Source: Planctomycetia bacterium
GTDB taxonomy: Bacteria > Planctomycetota > Planctomycetia > Pirellulales > PNKZ01
DNA: 50,445 nucleotides
Assembly (NCBI GenBank): GCA_021413845.1
Contig: JAIOPP010000042.1
Span: 1-50,445, forward strand
Direction of reading: 5' to 3'
The number at the start of each line of letters is the position of its first letter. The stretch's first letter is position 1. A program made the position numbers and the translations under genes. Below are positions 34,156 through 44,536 of this stretch, piece after piece. The notes below the pieces were generated by a model, which was given only the letters and a program-made list of their open reading frames with translations, did no database searches and was not told the DNA's origin.

Positions 34156-36408
34156 CTAGAGGCCATCGGGTCCACGTGTTTTTTCATTCGGCTTATGAAT
34201 CAACGTCGCCGCGGCCGGACGGGTCGCCGCGGTAATGCCGACGACGCCGGAATCGGAATTCGAAGAAGGTTGCGTCGTCGAACTCAGGCTCGCGCCGGCG
34301 AGGCCCGTATAGCGGCGCAAGAACTTCGTGAACTCGTTCTGCGGAGCTTCGTTGAGCACGATCATGACGAAGCCCCACAGCGCAGTGACCACGGCAATGA
34401 CGACGCCGAGCGCCGTCAGACCGTAGCGCATGAGCTTCCGACCGAGCTCTTGAGCCGGGCGAAGCGCCTCAGCATAAGGTTCTTGCACGATCACGACCCA
34501 ACCGGTCGCTCCCGCCTCCGGCGGACGCCCGGCGACGACGACCGGTTGAAACGCCGCGAGCCAACGATTGTTCGCGCCGTGGTCGAGCGGATCGTGGTAG
34601 TTGTTATCGTTCTCCAGAGCGGTCGCGGCTTTCGCGCTTGCGGGATCGGAGGAGGTCGCCAGGCGCGTCAGCTTCTGCAAGCGCTCGACTCCGGCGGCGT
34701 CGAAGTAGGCGGGCTCGGCATTCGGTTCGCCGATGTGCGAGGCGAGATGAGGATGTTCGAGGATCGCGCCGGCGCGATTGTCGGAATCTTTCTTGCTGTC
34801 GACGAGGACCGCGACTTGGCTGCGCTGCGAAGCGCCATCGGCGCGGAGCTCCGCGAACTTCCCGATCGCCACGGTTACGGAAAGCACGCCGATCACTTTG
34901 CGCGCCGCAAGCTCCGGCTCCGTGCTCCAGATCGGAACCGAGAACGCGACTTTGCGTTCTTGCGTCGACTGGCTGACGAAGACGTTCGAGAGATGCGCGA
35001 CGCGGATCGGCTCGATGTTCGGAGTCCCTTCCGGAAGCCCGCCGCGACCGTTGAAGTAATCGCGAAACGCGTAGTTCTTGCCGACCGTCTTCGCGTCGTA
35101 TGGAACGCGGGCCACTTGATTGCCGCGGCCGTCGAGCATCGCCCAGCTCGCGGCCTCGATCTCCGGATACTCGCGGTCGAGTCGCTCGACCCAAGCTTGC
35201 AGCAGCTTGCCGTCGGCGGGAGTGATTTTCGGTACGGCTGCCACGCGCGTAAAAATCTCGCGCAAGTCCCGATCGCCGGCCTCTTCTTCGAGCGTCTGCC
35301 AACGGCGGTCGATCTGTCCCGCCACCGTTTCGGCGACGAACTGCGCGGCGAAGTCGTTGGTCTCGATCGCGCGGCGGGAGAGCGCTTCATCCGACTCGCG
35401 CACCGCAGTGCCGTAGACGCTCCAAGCAAACCAAGTAACGACGGCCAGCAACACCGCCGGACCGATCGCACCGAGCACGAGCAGCGGCCGACGCGATTGC
35501 CGGAGCGAGCGCGCATCGAGCGCGTTGAGTACCGCTTGCGGATTCGGATAGCGGCGCGCCGGGTTCGGATGTAAGCAGCGCGAGATGATATCGCTTAGAT
35601 CGCGATCGACGCCGGAGACCTGCCGATGCCTGGTCGGCGAAGGGGCGTGCATGATGTACTTGCGATACGCCGCGAGCTTTTCGGGCAGGCCCGGATGCCG
35701 CTCGAATTGCGCAAGGCTTTCGGGCGTTCGTTGCGGCGGCTCGCCGGTGAGCATGCTGTAGAGTAGCGCGCCGAGCGCGTAAACATCCCACCGGGCGTCG
35801 GGCACGGCGTTCAAGTCGGCTTGCTCGGGAGCCATGTAGAAGAGCGTGCCGAGCGCCGGAGTTTGTTCGTGCGAAAGGCGGGCCTGGCCGAAGTCGGCCA
35901 AGCGCGGGCGGTGGTCTTGGTCGAGTAGGACGTTGCCCGGCTTGAGGTCGCAGTGCAGTACGCCTTTGTCGTGGGCGTGAATGAGGCCGATCGTAATGTC
36001 TCGAAACAGCCCCAAGGCTTCCGCAACGGGAATCGTCCCCTTCTGCATCCGGTCGGCAAGCGAGCCGTTTTCGAGATACTCCATCACGTAGTAAGGGGGC
36101 GACGCATCCCAGCCGACGTCGATCAGCTGAACGACATAGCGATCTGCGAACAGAAACGCGAGCTTCTCCACCTCGCGCGAAAGGAGCGACCAATCGACGC
36201 CGCCGCGATGAACATAGAACTTGATCGCGGTGCGCCGGCCGGTGTTGCGATCGATCGCCACCCACACTTCGCCGTAGGCTCCGGCCCCGAGGAACCGCTC
36301 GATCTCGTAGCCGGGCACTTCGGTCGGCGGGCGCAAACGCTGCGAGCTGCGCTGCTGTGCGCGAGCGAGATCGTCGGGATCTTGCGAGATGGTAGGATCG
36401 TGCGACAC
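34156..36408 (-). CDS. Receptor-type Ser/Thr protein kinase with periplasmic Cache domain
   Basis: 750 residues. Kinase domain (about 35-295): glycine loop LGAGAYGEVWV, Lys in TAIKFY, Glu in REVEKLAF, catalytic loop HCDLKPGNVLLD, DFG in LADFGQA, APE in FYMAPEQAD. HCD in place of HRD makes it a non-RD kinase. Membrane segment 1 at about 305-330, a periplasmic double-Cache-like domain (about 335-650) with ASWAMLDGRGNQVARVPYD and GKNYAFRDYFNGRGGLPEG, membrane segment 2 at about 662-690, and a Ser/Thr-rich cytoplasmic tail. Cache domains bind small metabolites. It is the first gene of an operon with the FHA-cyclase. Confidence 0.9.
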   Translation of the reverse strand: MSHDPTISQDPDDLARAQQRSSQRLRPPTEVPGYEIERFLGAGAYGEVWVAIDRNTGRRTAIKFYVHRGGVDWSLLSREVEKLAFLFADRYVVQLIDVGWDASPPYYVMEYLENGSLADRMQKGTIPVAEALGLFRDITIGLIHAHDKGVLHCDLKPGNVLLDQDHRPRLADFGQARLSHEQTPALGTLFYMAPEQADLNAVPDARWDVYALGALLYSMLTGEPPQRTPESLAQFERHPGLPEKLAAYRKYIMHAPSPTRHRQVSGVDRDLSDIISRCLHPNPARRYPNPQAVLNALDARSLRQSRRPLLVLGAIGPAVLLAVVTWFAWSVYGTAVRESDEALSRRAIETNDFAAQFVAETVAGQIDRRWQTLEEEAGDRDLREIFTRVAAVPKITPADGKLLQAWVERLDREYPEIEAASWAMLDGRGNQVARVPYDAKTVGKNYAFRDYFNGRGGLPEGTPNIEPIRVAHLSNVFVSQSTQERKVAFSVPIWSTEPELAARKVIGVLSVTVAIGKFAELRADGASQRSQVAVLVDSKKDSDNRAGAILEHPHLASHIGEPNAEPAYFDAAGVERLQKLTRLATSSDPASAKAATALENDNNYHDPLDHGANNRWLAAFQPVVVAGRPPEAGATGWVVIVQEPYAEALRPAQELGRKLMRYGLTALGVVIAVVTALWGFVMIVLNEAPQNEFTKFLRRYTGLAGASLSSTTQPSSNSDSGVVGITAATRPAAATLIHKPNEKTRGPDGL

Positions 36409-36566
36409 GCGATATTCCTAACGGCGGGCGCGCTTTTCCGGCGGCGAGCGGAACAGCCTCGTTTCCACTATATCAGGCACCGGCGGCAAGGGACTACCCG
36501 CCGCGGCGAATTACGGCGGAGTTGAGCTCGCGATCGACCGCGGCAATTGCCGGCGGCAACGAAGAA

Positions 36567-36604
36567 AGCCGTAGCCGATCGACTGGCATCGATCGGCTAC
36601 GGCT
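36567..36604 (-). terminator. Hairpin after the MORN gene, probable terminator
   Basis: A perfect 16-bp stem (36567-36582 with 36589-36604, loop CTGGCA) about 55 bp past the stop of the minus-strand MORN gene. On the minus strand it is followed by TTTCTT, a weak T-tract. Confidence 0.6.
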
Positions 36605-36657
36605 CTTGGATTTCACGAACAACGACGGCCGCGAATTTCGGAGAATTCGCAACGGCT

Positions 36658-38268
36658 CTACTTCGGAGCCGCTTCCTTCGCTTCCTTGAGCAGGGCATCG
36701 ATCGAGATTAGATCGTCGGCGACTTCCAGCTTTTTCGGAGTCGGAGCTTCATTGCCGAGCAAATTCTTTTCGACGAAGCCCGGCTTTTCGAAAACCGGCT
36801 TGGCTTCCGCGGCTTTCACGTCGGCGGGCTCGCCGGTGCTCGTCTCGATTTTGCTGGCTTGCGCGCCGCTCGGTTTCGCAGGCTTGCTCTCAGCGTCTGG
36901 TTTTTTCGCACCGTTATCTTCGGGCGAGCTCAATTTCAGCGACGACGCCGGCACGGTCTCTTGCTTATAGATAAACCGGCGCGTGGGTGTCGGCGGTGTC
37001 GGTGCTTGCGTCGGAGTCGGTTGCGACTCCAGGTCGACATCTTCCTCTTCCGGCAGCAGCTCCAGATCGGCGTCTTTGAGTTCCGTCTTGGGCTCGGGCG
37101 GCGCTAAGGTCGGCTCCTTCGTCGACTTCAATGTCCCCTCGGCTTTGTTGCCGGTGAGAATCGTCATGTTCGAAACGACCGTGCCGTTTTCTTCCCACGA
37201 ACGCCAGTTGCCTCCTTCGAGGCCCATCACGTATTCGCCGGAGATTTCCTTGAGCCCGTGGGAATACCACCAAGTCCAAGGTCCATCTTGCTTGCCCGCG
37301 ACGAAGCTCCCTTCGATAGCCTTGTTCCCGTTTTCGTGGTACCAGGTGAACTTGCCGTCGGCTTTGTCGTCGGTGTAGTTCCCCTCGAGGATCTTGAGCC
37401 CTTCGAGATTCCAGGCGACGAATTTGCCGTGGCGTTGATCGCGTCCGATCTTGCCGATGATCTTAACTTCCGTCGTCCCCTTCCACCAATTCTCGTTGAC
37501 TTCGAGAACATCTTTGGCGAAGAGCGTTTCACATTCCGATTTCACTTCGCCGGTAGGGTAGTGCTCGACCTTGACCGCGTGTCGGAAGCCCTGCACGAAT
37601 TCTTCTTGCTTCACGGCGACTTCGTTCTTATCGTACTCCACGGCCTTGCCGTCGAGCTCGCCGAGTTGATATTCGAGTTCGCGGAACTTCCTGCCGTTGG
37701 GCCTCCAAGAGACCGATTTGCCGTGACGTCGGCCGTCGTGAAATTCGGCCGCGCTGACTTGGCGCTTCTTCGCATCGAGCACGATCCACATGCCGTCGAG
37801 CTTGCCGTCGGCGAATTCTCCGGTCGACGTGAACGGAGCTTCGAAGCCGAGACTGATCGCGGTCGCGAAAGCTTCGGCGGTTTCTTCTTCGGAATAGAAG
37901 CGGATCCATTTGCCGCTTTGCGCGCCGGCGATGAACTGACCGCGACCGATCAGCTTGCCCGACTCGTCCCACTTGGCCCACGGGCCGTGGTTGAAGAAGT
38001 TTCCTTGATCGTCTTGAGCGACGTAGCGTTCGACTTTCAACGTGCGGTTCGGATAACGCTCGGAGATCTTCTCTTTTTGTCCGACTTTCACGGGTGCCGG
38101 GATGCTCGAAGCCAGCGGTGCCGAATCGAGCTGAATCACGGCGGGCGCCGCGGCATCGGTAGCAACGAGATCGAACGGTTCCTGTTCGGCACCGACGCAC
38201 AACGGGCTCCAGGTCGCCAGAATTCCCAGCGCGAGACCGCAATTGCGGCGGGCAGTTCGGGTGATCAT
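36658..38268 (-). CDS. Secreted MORN-repeat (toxin-antitoxin YwqK-type) protein
   Basis: 536 residues. Signal peptide 1-27 (cut near CVGAE). Residues about 90-375 hold some eight degenerate MORN_2 repeats of about 23 residues, recognisable by G-x-W/F-x-x-(Y/W)xxxGxxxxxGxF: GKWIRFYSE, GMWIVLDAKK, GKSVSWRPNGRK, GKAVEYDKNE, GKFVAWNLEGLK, GKFTWYHENGNK, GPWTWWYSHGLK and GNWRSWEENGT. Residues 390-536 are a Pro/Glu/Lys-rich low-complexity tail. MORN repeats form elongated beta sheets involved in lipid or protein contacts; a role at the cell surface is inferred. Confidence 0.82.
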   Translation of the reverse strand: MITRTARRNCGLALGILATWSPLCVGAEQEPFDLVATDAAAPAVIQLDSAPLASSIPAPVKVGQKEKISERYPNRTLKVERYVAQDDQGNFFNHGPWAKWDESGKLIGRGQFIAGAQSGKWIRFYSEEETAEAFATAISLGFEAPFTSTGEFADGKLDGMWIVLDAKKRQVSAAEFHDGRRHGKSVSWRPNGRKFRELEYQLGELDGKAVEYDKNEVAVKQEEFVQGFRHAVKVEHYPTGEVKSECETLFAKDVLEVNENWWKGTTEVKIIGKIGRDQRHGKFVAWNLEGLKILEGNYTDDKADGKFTWYHENGNKAIEGSFVAGKQDGPWTWWYSHGLKEISGEYVMGLEGGNWRSWEENGTVVSNMTILTGNKAEGTLKSTKEPTLAPPEPKTELKDADLELLPEEEDVDLESQPTPTQAPTPPTPTRRFIYKQETVPASSLKLSSPEDNGAKKPDAESKPAKPSGAQASKIETSTGEPADVKAAEAKPVFEKPGFVEKNLLGNEAPTPKKLEVADDLISIDALLKEAKEAAPK

Positions 38269-38633
38269 CGCTATTCTCCGGCGCTTCGTGGCTCGAAACG
38301 CGTTTCATCACTGTTCGGAAATTCGGCCGTCGAATCGATACGACGAGCAAGACCGGTATATTCAGAACAAGTCATCGTCACGGCATAGCAAGAACATCCA
38401 GAGTTTTCATTCGCGATTGGTAATCTCTTCCTAAATCACCTATTTTCGAGCCCTCGTTCGCTCGGATTCACTGCCGGCAGAAGTCGTTGCTAGCGACGGC
38501 GAACGCTTGAGGCGCAAAAAAAGCGGCGAGGGAAACCGTGTGTTTCCCTCGCCGCCATAGTCCTATCGATCGCGAAACCGCAAGCGGTGCTACGACCCTC
38601 GATGGATCATGGACCTGAAGAGGCCATGCTCCA
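38269..38633. other. 365-bp gap: MORN gene promoter region and groEL terminator
   Basis: No gene. The right part contains the groEL terminator at 38515-38555; the left part, AT-rich near 38340-38450, is the expected promoter region of the MORN gene. No operator recognised. Confidence 0.5.
38515..38555 (-). terminator. Intrinsic terminator of groEL
   Basis: Perfect 14-bp stem (38523-38536 with 38542-38555), 5-nt loop, followed on the minus strand by a run of seven T (38516-38522). It lies 79 bp past the groEL stop codon. Confidence 0.9.
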
Positions 38634-40274
<1,641 letters not shown>

Positions 40275-40398
40275 TTAAATCGATGCTGTGGGAAAACTTG
40301 TAAGGGATGGTTGTGCGAGGAAATGCAAATCGCAGGACGCAAAATGCAAAAATGGAAGCGAGCATCGAGATCGACAGGTATCCCGCGGCCCTAGCCGC

Positions 40399-40428
40399 AC
40401 CGACCCCCGACCTCTGACCCCCGACCCC
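40399..40428. repeat. Intergenic GACCCC-rich repeats
   Basis: Three imperfect GACCCCCGACC-type units between groES and groEL. Low-complexity element separating the two genes. Confidence 0.5.
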
Positions 40429-40432
40429 TTTC

Positions 40433-40762
40433 CTACTCGATGACGGCAAGAATATCGTCTTCGCGCATGAGCAGCAGTTCCTGGCCTTCGACTTTGAACT
40501 CGTCGCCGGCATAAGAGCTGAACAACACGCGATCGCCGACCTTCACTTGCAGCGGCTTGCGATTACCATCCTTGGTCAGTTTGCCGTCGCCGACCGCACG
40601 CACGGTCCCACGAGCAGGCTTATCCTTCGCCGAATCGGGGAGCACGATCCCGCCGGCGGTCTTGCTTTCCGATGCTTCACGCTCAATCACGACGCGATCG
40701 CCGAGAGGTTGCAACGATAGTTTGCCCGACTTGGCTTTCTTCTCTTTCGTGGCCGTGCTCAT
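40433..40762 (-). CDS. groES: Co-chaperonin GroES
   Basis: 109 residues, about a dozen longer than typical because of a Lys-rich N-terminal extension (residues 1-14). The core reads [13 protein letters not shown] near 17-29, the mobile loop [14 protein letters not shown] near 30-43, and [17 protein letters not shown] near 73-89. Strong RBS GGAGGAG on the minus strand 9 nt before ATG at 40760-40762. Caps GroEL. No CIRCE operator is visible in its upstream region. Confidence 0.96.
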   Translation of the reverse strand: MSTATKEKKAKSGKLSLQPLGDRVVIEREASESKTAGGIVLPDSAKDKPARGTVRAVGDGKLTKDGNRKPLQVKVGDRVLFSSYAGDEFKVEGQELLLMREDDILAVIE

Positions 40763-41296
40763 GTTCTCAAACTCCTCCGAATATACGGAAAACAGCGGGG
40801 ATAATTGGTCGTCGATGCGGGACGCGCGGCGGAAGCCCAGCTAGGGCTGCCATTTGGGCGCAGAATCTCCGCGAGTGGACGGAGATGAAGCAAGCGGCGC
40901 GCCAAAGTCTTAGGCGATGTCCGAAGCGGCTAGCCTCACGAGACTTAGACCGAAATTTCCATTTTTGGCCTCATTAAGTGTCCACTCGGTTCGGCAGCGG
41001 ACACTGCGAAAAGCCGAGCCGCACTGCCAATATGGCAGCGACTCGCGGCGAACACCAAGACGAGCGTCGTGCCTCGCGTCGGCGGCTTGCTGCCCCGTGG
41101 GCGAGGCTTTAGGTTGGCGAACGAGCCGATTTTTTTGAAACATCGAGCTTTTTGAAACATCGAGCACCGCTCCGCGCTAGGCATTGCGTAAAGCAATGTG
41201 CGGCTCGCAGCGAAACCCATTTCCACACGACTCCTCTCTCGCACGTTTTTCTAACGTCGTTCCGGTTTCACCTCATATCTTATTCAAGGCAGTCTT
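40763..41296. other. 534-bp gap upstream of groES, with repeats
   Basis: No gene. Contains a hairpin with CTGCCA/TGGCAG stems (41024-41038), a perfect 17-bp tandem duplication at 41132-41165 and a GCATTGC/GCAATG hairpin near 41181. The heat-shock promoter of groES must lie in the left 300 bp, but neither a CIRCE nor a sigma32-like box is recognisable. Confidence 0.45.
41132..41165. repeat. Perfect 17-bp tandem duplication
   Basis: TTTTTGAAACATCGAGC occurs at 41132-41148 and again at 41149-41165 without a spacer. Recent slippage or duplication in an intergenic region. Confidence 0.85.
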
Positions 41297-43135
41297 ATGA
41301 AATCGTCGTGGCATCGAATACTGCTCACCATCCCCCTCGCGGCGGCGTCGATCTGTTGCGCAAGCCGAGCTTCCGCGCAGACTTCGACGGCAATCTCGGC
41401 GCTGAGCCCTGCGCTCGTCGCGCTCGCGCCGGCCGGCAGCGCCGTGCCGGATCTGAAAGTCGGCGTGTTGAATCTGATTCCCGACGACGCGCTCGGCTTC
41501 GTCGTCGCGACGGACCTGATGGAAACCAAAAAGGAAGTCGAAGCGGTCTTAAAGAAATTGAAAGTGCCGTTCGACGACGAAAACTACCAGGAGTTCAGCA
41601 AGTTCCTCGAAGGAATCGAAGGTTGGGACCCGAAGAGCGCGCACGCCCTCGTCGTCGTCCCCGACGATGACGACGGCGAAGGCTTCGTCCTCGTACCGGT
41701 CACCGACTACAAAAAGTTCGCCGCGAGCTTGGGTGCCGATCCCACCGTCGTCGGGCCGACGAAGTACGAAATCGAAGACGGCCCGAAAGGCTTCATGGCC
41801 GAAAAGGCCAACTATGCGATCGTCGGCGGTCCGGACGACGTCGAGCTCATCCAGCGCGTGCTCGATTCAAAGAAGTCGATCGCTTCCTCTTCCGAACCGA
41901 TCAAGAGCTGGCTCGGAAAATATAAGACCGCCGGCGTCGTCACTCCGGCCGGGGTGCAGAAGGTAATCGGCACCGCGATCGACGGCTTGAAGTCGATTCG
42001 CGAGGCGTTCCCGCAAGACAATCCGCAGACGGCTTCGATCAAGCAAGCCTTCGATATCTACGACAAACTCTTCGTCGCCTTGCGCGAGGAAGCCACGCAT
42101 ATCGCGATCGGCGGCTCGCTCACCGAGAAAGTCGGCCTCGACTTCGGCCTGCAATTCGTCTTCAAGCCGGAAGGCAAGCTCGCGTCGTTGTCGAAAGACA
42201 TCACTCCTCTGCCCCCCGAAGCTTTCGCGGGCCTGCCGGACGAAACCTTCATTTTTACGGGAGCCGGCGTGTTTCCGCAGGCCTCGGCCGATGTGTTCTC
42301 TTCCTTCACACTGGGCCTGCTTAAAACGCTGCCGCAAGATAAAGGACTCGATCCCGAGCTATCGAAGAAGCTCGCCGATGCGATGCAAGGGATGATGAAG
42401 AACGTCAAGCGGGTCTCGATGTCGGTCGATTTCAGCGGCGCGACTCTCTTCTCCGGAATCGCGGCGATCTACAAAGTCGAAGACTCCGAGAAGTTTCTTA
42501 AACAGAACGCCGCCTCGGTCGAACTCATGCAAGAGCTGACGAAGAAAGACAAAAACATCCCGATGCAGACGTTGGAGCGCAAGACGATCGACGGGCTCGA
42601 CGTCGTCGTGCTCACGAGCGACCTTGCCGCAGTGCTCGAGCAAATGGAGAAAGGCCCCGGCGGCGCCGCCGGGAAGCAGATGTTCCAAGCGATGTTCGGA
42701 GCGGAAGGAAAGATGCAAGCCTTCTTCACGGCCGTCGATAAGGAAACCGTCGTCCTCGCTTACGATGTCGAGTCGTTGAAGTCGCTCATCGCCGCGTCGA
42801 AGGCCGGCAAGCGCGGACTGGCCGACGACGTCGAGATCAAGAAGACCGCGGCGCTCTTGTTGCCGTCGCCGCACGCGATCGGCTTCATGGACGTCGGCGG
42901 CTACATCGACCTCGCGAAGAAAATGGCCTCGGCGTTCATGGCCGGCAACGGTGTTCCCGGCGGCGCGCTGCCGTTCGCGATCCCGCCGTTCCCGGCTTCT
43001 CCGCCGATCGGCGTGGCCGGGCGCCTCGCGCCGCAAGCGGTCGAGATGCAATTGGTCATCCCGATGCAACTCATGGAAAACACGCGCGACTACGTGCAAC
43101 AGATCAACACGTTGATCGGCGGGATCGGCAAGTAG
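41297..43135 (+). CDS. Secreted planctomycete hypothetical protein, 612 residues
   Basis: Signal peptide 1-28 (Leu/Ala-rich core, cut after ASAQ). The mature part looks like two similar halves of mixed alpha/beta structure, with recurring strand-helix patterns such as LIPDDALGFVVATDLMETKKEVEAVLKKL near 53-81, AIVGGPDDVELIQRVLDSKKSI near 173-194, VVVLTSDLAAVLEQME near 427-442 and LAYDVESLKSLI near 486-497; these resemble DUF3352-type proteins of unknown function. Residues 565-585 form a Pro/Gly/Ala-rich hinge. Probably periplasmic or cell-surface. No catalytic motif seen. Confidence 0.7.
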   Translation: MKSSWHRILLTIPLAAASICCASRASAQTSTAISALSPALVALAPAGSAVPDLKVGVLNLIPDDALGFVVATDLMETKKEVEAVLKKLKVPFDDENYQEFSKFLEGIEGWDPKSAHALVVVPDDDDGEGFVLVPVTDYKKFAASLGADPTVVGPTKYEIEDGPKGFMAEKANYAIVGGPDDVELIQRVLDSKKSIASSSEPIKSWLGKYKTAGVVTPAGVQKVIGTAIDGLKSIREAFPQDNPQTASIKQAFDIYDKLFVALREEATHIAIGGSLTEKVGLDFGLQFVFKPEGKLASLSKDITPLPPEAFAGLPDETFIFTGAGVFPQASADVFSSFTLGLLKTLPQDKGLDPELSKKLADAMQGMMKNVKRVSMSVDFSGATLFSGIAAIYKVEDSEKFLKQNAASVELMQELTKKDKNIPMQTLERKTIDGLDVVVLTSDLAAVLEQMEKGPGGAAGKQMFQAMFGAEGKMQAFFTAVDKETVVLAYDVESLKSLIAASKAGKRGLADDVEIKKTAALLLPSPHAIGFMDVGGYIDLAKKMASAFMAGNGVPGGALPFAIPPFPASPPIGVAGRLAPQAVEMQLVIPMQLMENTRDYVQQINTLIGGIGK

Positions 43136-43318
43136 CGATTCTTCCGTTCTTGAGTCGTTTTCCCTTCATTTCTTGAGCGGAAAAACTCGCTCAAGGGCTC
43201 CCCTTCGGCGGTCGATAAGTAACGTGCGGAGGCATTACGGAAACCAGCGACGCGAAAGCCGCAACGCTTGAGCGAAACGCAAGGTCCGAATGCCCCGCAC
43301 GCTATGCTTCGACCATGC

Positions 43319-43389
43319 GAGGATGGAGCCAGACGGCTAGGCAACCGGCTGCAACCCGGTGAAAGTGGGTTCGATTCCCACCGTCCTCT
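43319..43389 (+). tRNA. tRNA-Cys (GCA)
   Basis: 71-nt cloverleaf. Acceptor GAGGATG pairs with CGTCCTC; anticodon stem ACCGG/CCGGT with loop CTGCAAC and anticodon GCA; T arm GTGGG/CCCAC with TTCGATT. The discriminator base is T (U73), the identity element of tRNA-Cys. CCA is not encoded. Confidence 0.93.
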
Positions 43390-43393
43390 CTGC

Positions 43394-43443
43394 GAACACG
43401 AAAAGCCTTCGACGATCACTCGTCGAAGGCTTTTTTCGTGTTC
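43394..43443 (+). terminator. Intrinsic terminator of the tRNA-Cys gene
   Basis: An 11-bp core stem (43405-43415 with 43420-43430, loop TCAC) followed by TTTTTT. The stem can extend outward through an A/T section and GAACACG/CGTGTTC, so it may work in both directions. Confidence 0.88.
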
Positions 43444-43529
43444 GAGATAGGAGAGAGGAGAAAGTGGAAAGGTGAGAAGCGGCGAACTTCGGTCCTTCTC
43501 CTCTCTACTTACTACCTCCCCCTCTCTCG

Positions 43530-44465
43530 CTAGCGAACCACGAACCGTCTCGCTTGCGCGGCAATATCTACACCAACTTCTTCACTCCAAGCGGCCAGCA
43601 ACTTCTTATACGTCGGGCCCGGCCGGCCGTCGCCGATCGCGGCGTCGTCGAGCTTTACGACCGGCAGCAAGCAAAACGGCGTGCTGGTGATCAAGATTTC
43701 ACGCATGCTGCTTCCGAATTCGTCGGGGGAGTATTCCCCTTCGCCGAACTGGATGACGCCGAGTTTTCGATGAGCCAACTCTTCCGCCACGGCTTGGCTG
43801 ATGCCGGGAAGCGTCGTGATCTTCGGCGGCGACCAGAACGAAGTCGCCGCGTCCGATCCCATCACGCCGACAATGTTCGCCGTCGGCGTTTCGTTCACAT
43901 ACCCGTTGCGATCGAGCAACAACGCCCGAGCGCCGGGCACGGCGCGACGCACGTCTTGATCGGCCAAGTAGTAGTGCATCCGGCTGCGACACTTCAATTC
44001 GCTCGGCCATGATTCAGGCGGGACTTGTCGAACGATGCTCGTAGCGAGTCGTTCCCCCTGCTCATACTTCTCCGCCCACAGCTGAAACGGCAACGGATAA
44101 GTGCTCATGCCGATCGTCGGCTGGCGCGGCACATCGGCCGGTGCCGACGTCGCATAAGGGCCAGGCGTGATGAACATCGATAGGCCGAGGTCGTCGGCCG
44201 GGTCGAGCATCTCGTGATTCGCGGCTGCGAGCTCCTCGGCCCACTCGGCCAGTTCTTCGAGCGTGCAATCAGGTTCGATCCCGGCGATCTCCAAGCCGCG
44301 CCTCAAGCGCGCGAGATGTTCGTCGACCCGATAGAGCTTGCCGCCGAACGTGCGCAGTTGCTCGCTCACCGTCGCCCCGAGCATGAAGCCGGCGTCGTAC
44401 GCCGCGATCTTCAACTCATCGGCGGGAAGGAACCGGCCGTTCAAGAATGCCTTAGCTGTTTGCAT
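43530..44465 (-). CDS. Class IV PLP-dependent aminotransferase (BCAT/DAAT/ADCL type)
   Basis: 311 residues. Fold type IV signatures: FLNGRFLP at 6-13, YRVDEHLARLRRGLEIAGI near 45-63, the PLP Lys in SELKCRSRMHYYLAD near 155-169, and ALLLDRNGYVNETPTANI near 183-200 with the Glu that contacts the cofactor. TSTPFCLLPV near 262 matches the phosphate-binding loop region. The exact reaction (branched-chain, D-amino acid or aminodeoxychorismate lyase) cannot be assigned; there is no supporting pathway nearby. Start at ATG 44463-44465, chosen because the upstream 18 codons run into the region shared with the divergent promoter. Confidence 0.82.
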   Translation of the reverse strand: MQTAKAFLNGRFLPADELKIAAYDAGFMLGATVSEQLRTFGGKLYRVDEHLARLRRGLEIAGIEPDCTLEELAEWAEELAAANHEMLDPADDLGLSMFITPGPYATSAPADVPRQPTIGMSTYPLPFQLWAEKYEQGERLATSIVRQVPPESWPSELKCRSRMHYYLADQDVRRAVPGARALLLDRNGYVNETPTANIVGVMGSDAATSFWSPPKITTLPGISQAVAEELAHRKLGVIQFGEGEYSPDEFGSSMREILITSTPFCLLPVVKLDDAAIGDGRPGPTYKKLLAAWSEEVGVDIAAQARRFVVR

Positions 44466-44536
44466 TCTGCTATTATGCTCGACGCTCCGGCTCTCGTAAC
44501 CCGTAAACCGCATCGACACCTAGAATCATTCACACC

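Noticed and set aside
40763-41000. Possible CIRCE (HrcA) operator upstream of groES
   Set aside because: No TTAGCACTC/GAGTGCTAA inverted repeat could be found by eye on either strand.
43319-43389. tRNA-Cys as an integration site
   Set aside because: No integrase, direct repeat of the tRNA 3' end or foreign-looking block follows it.
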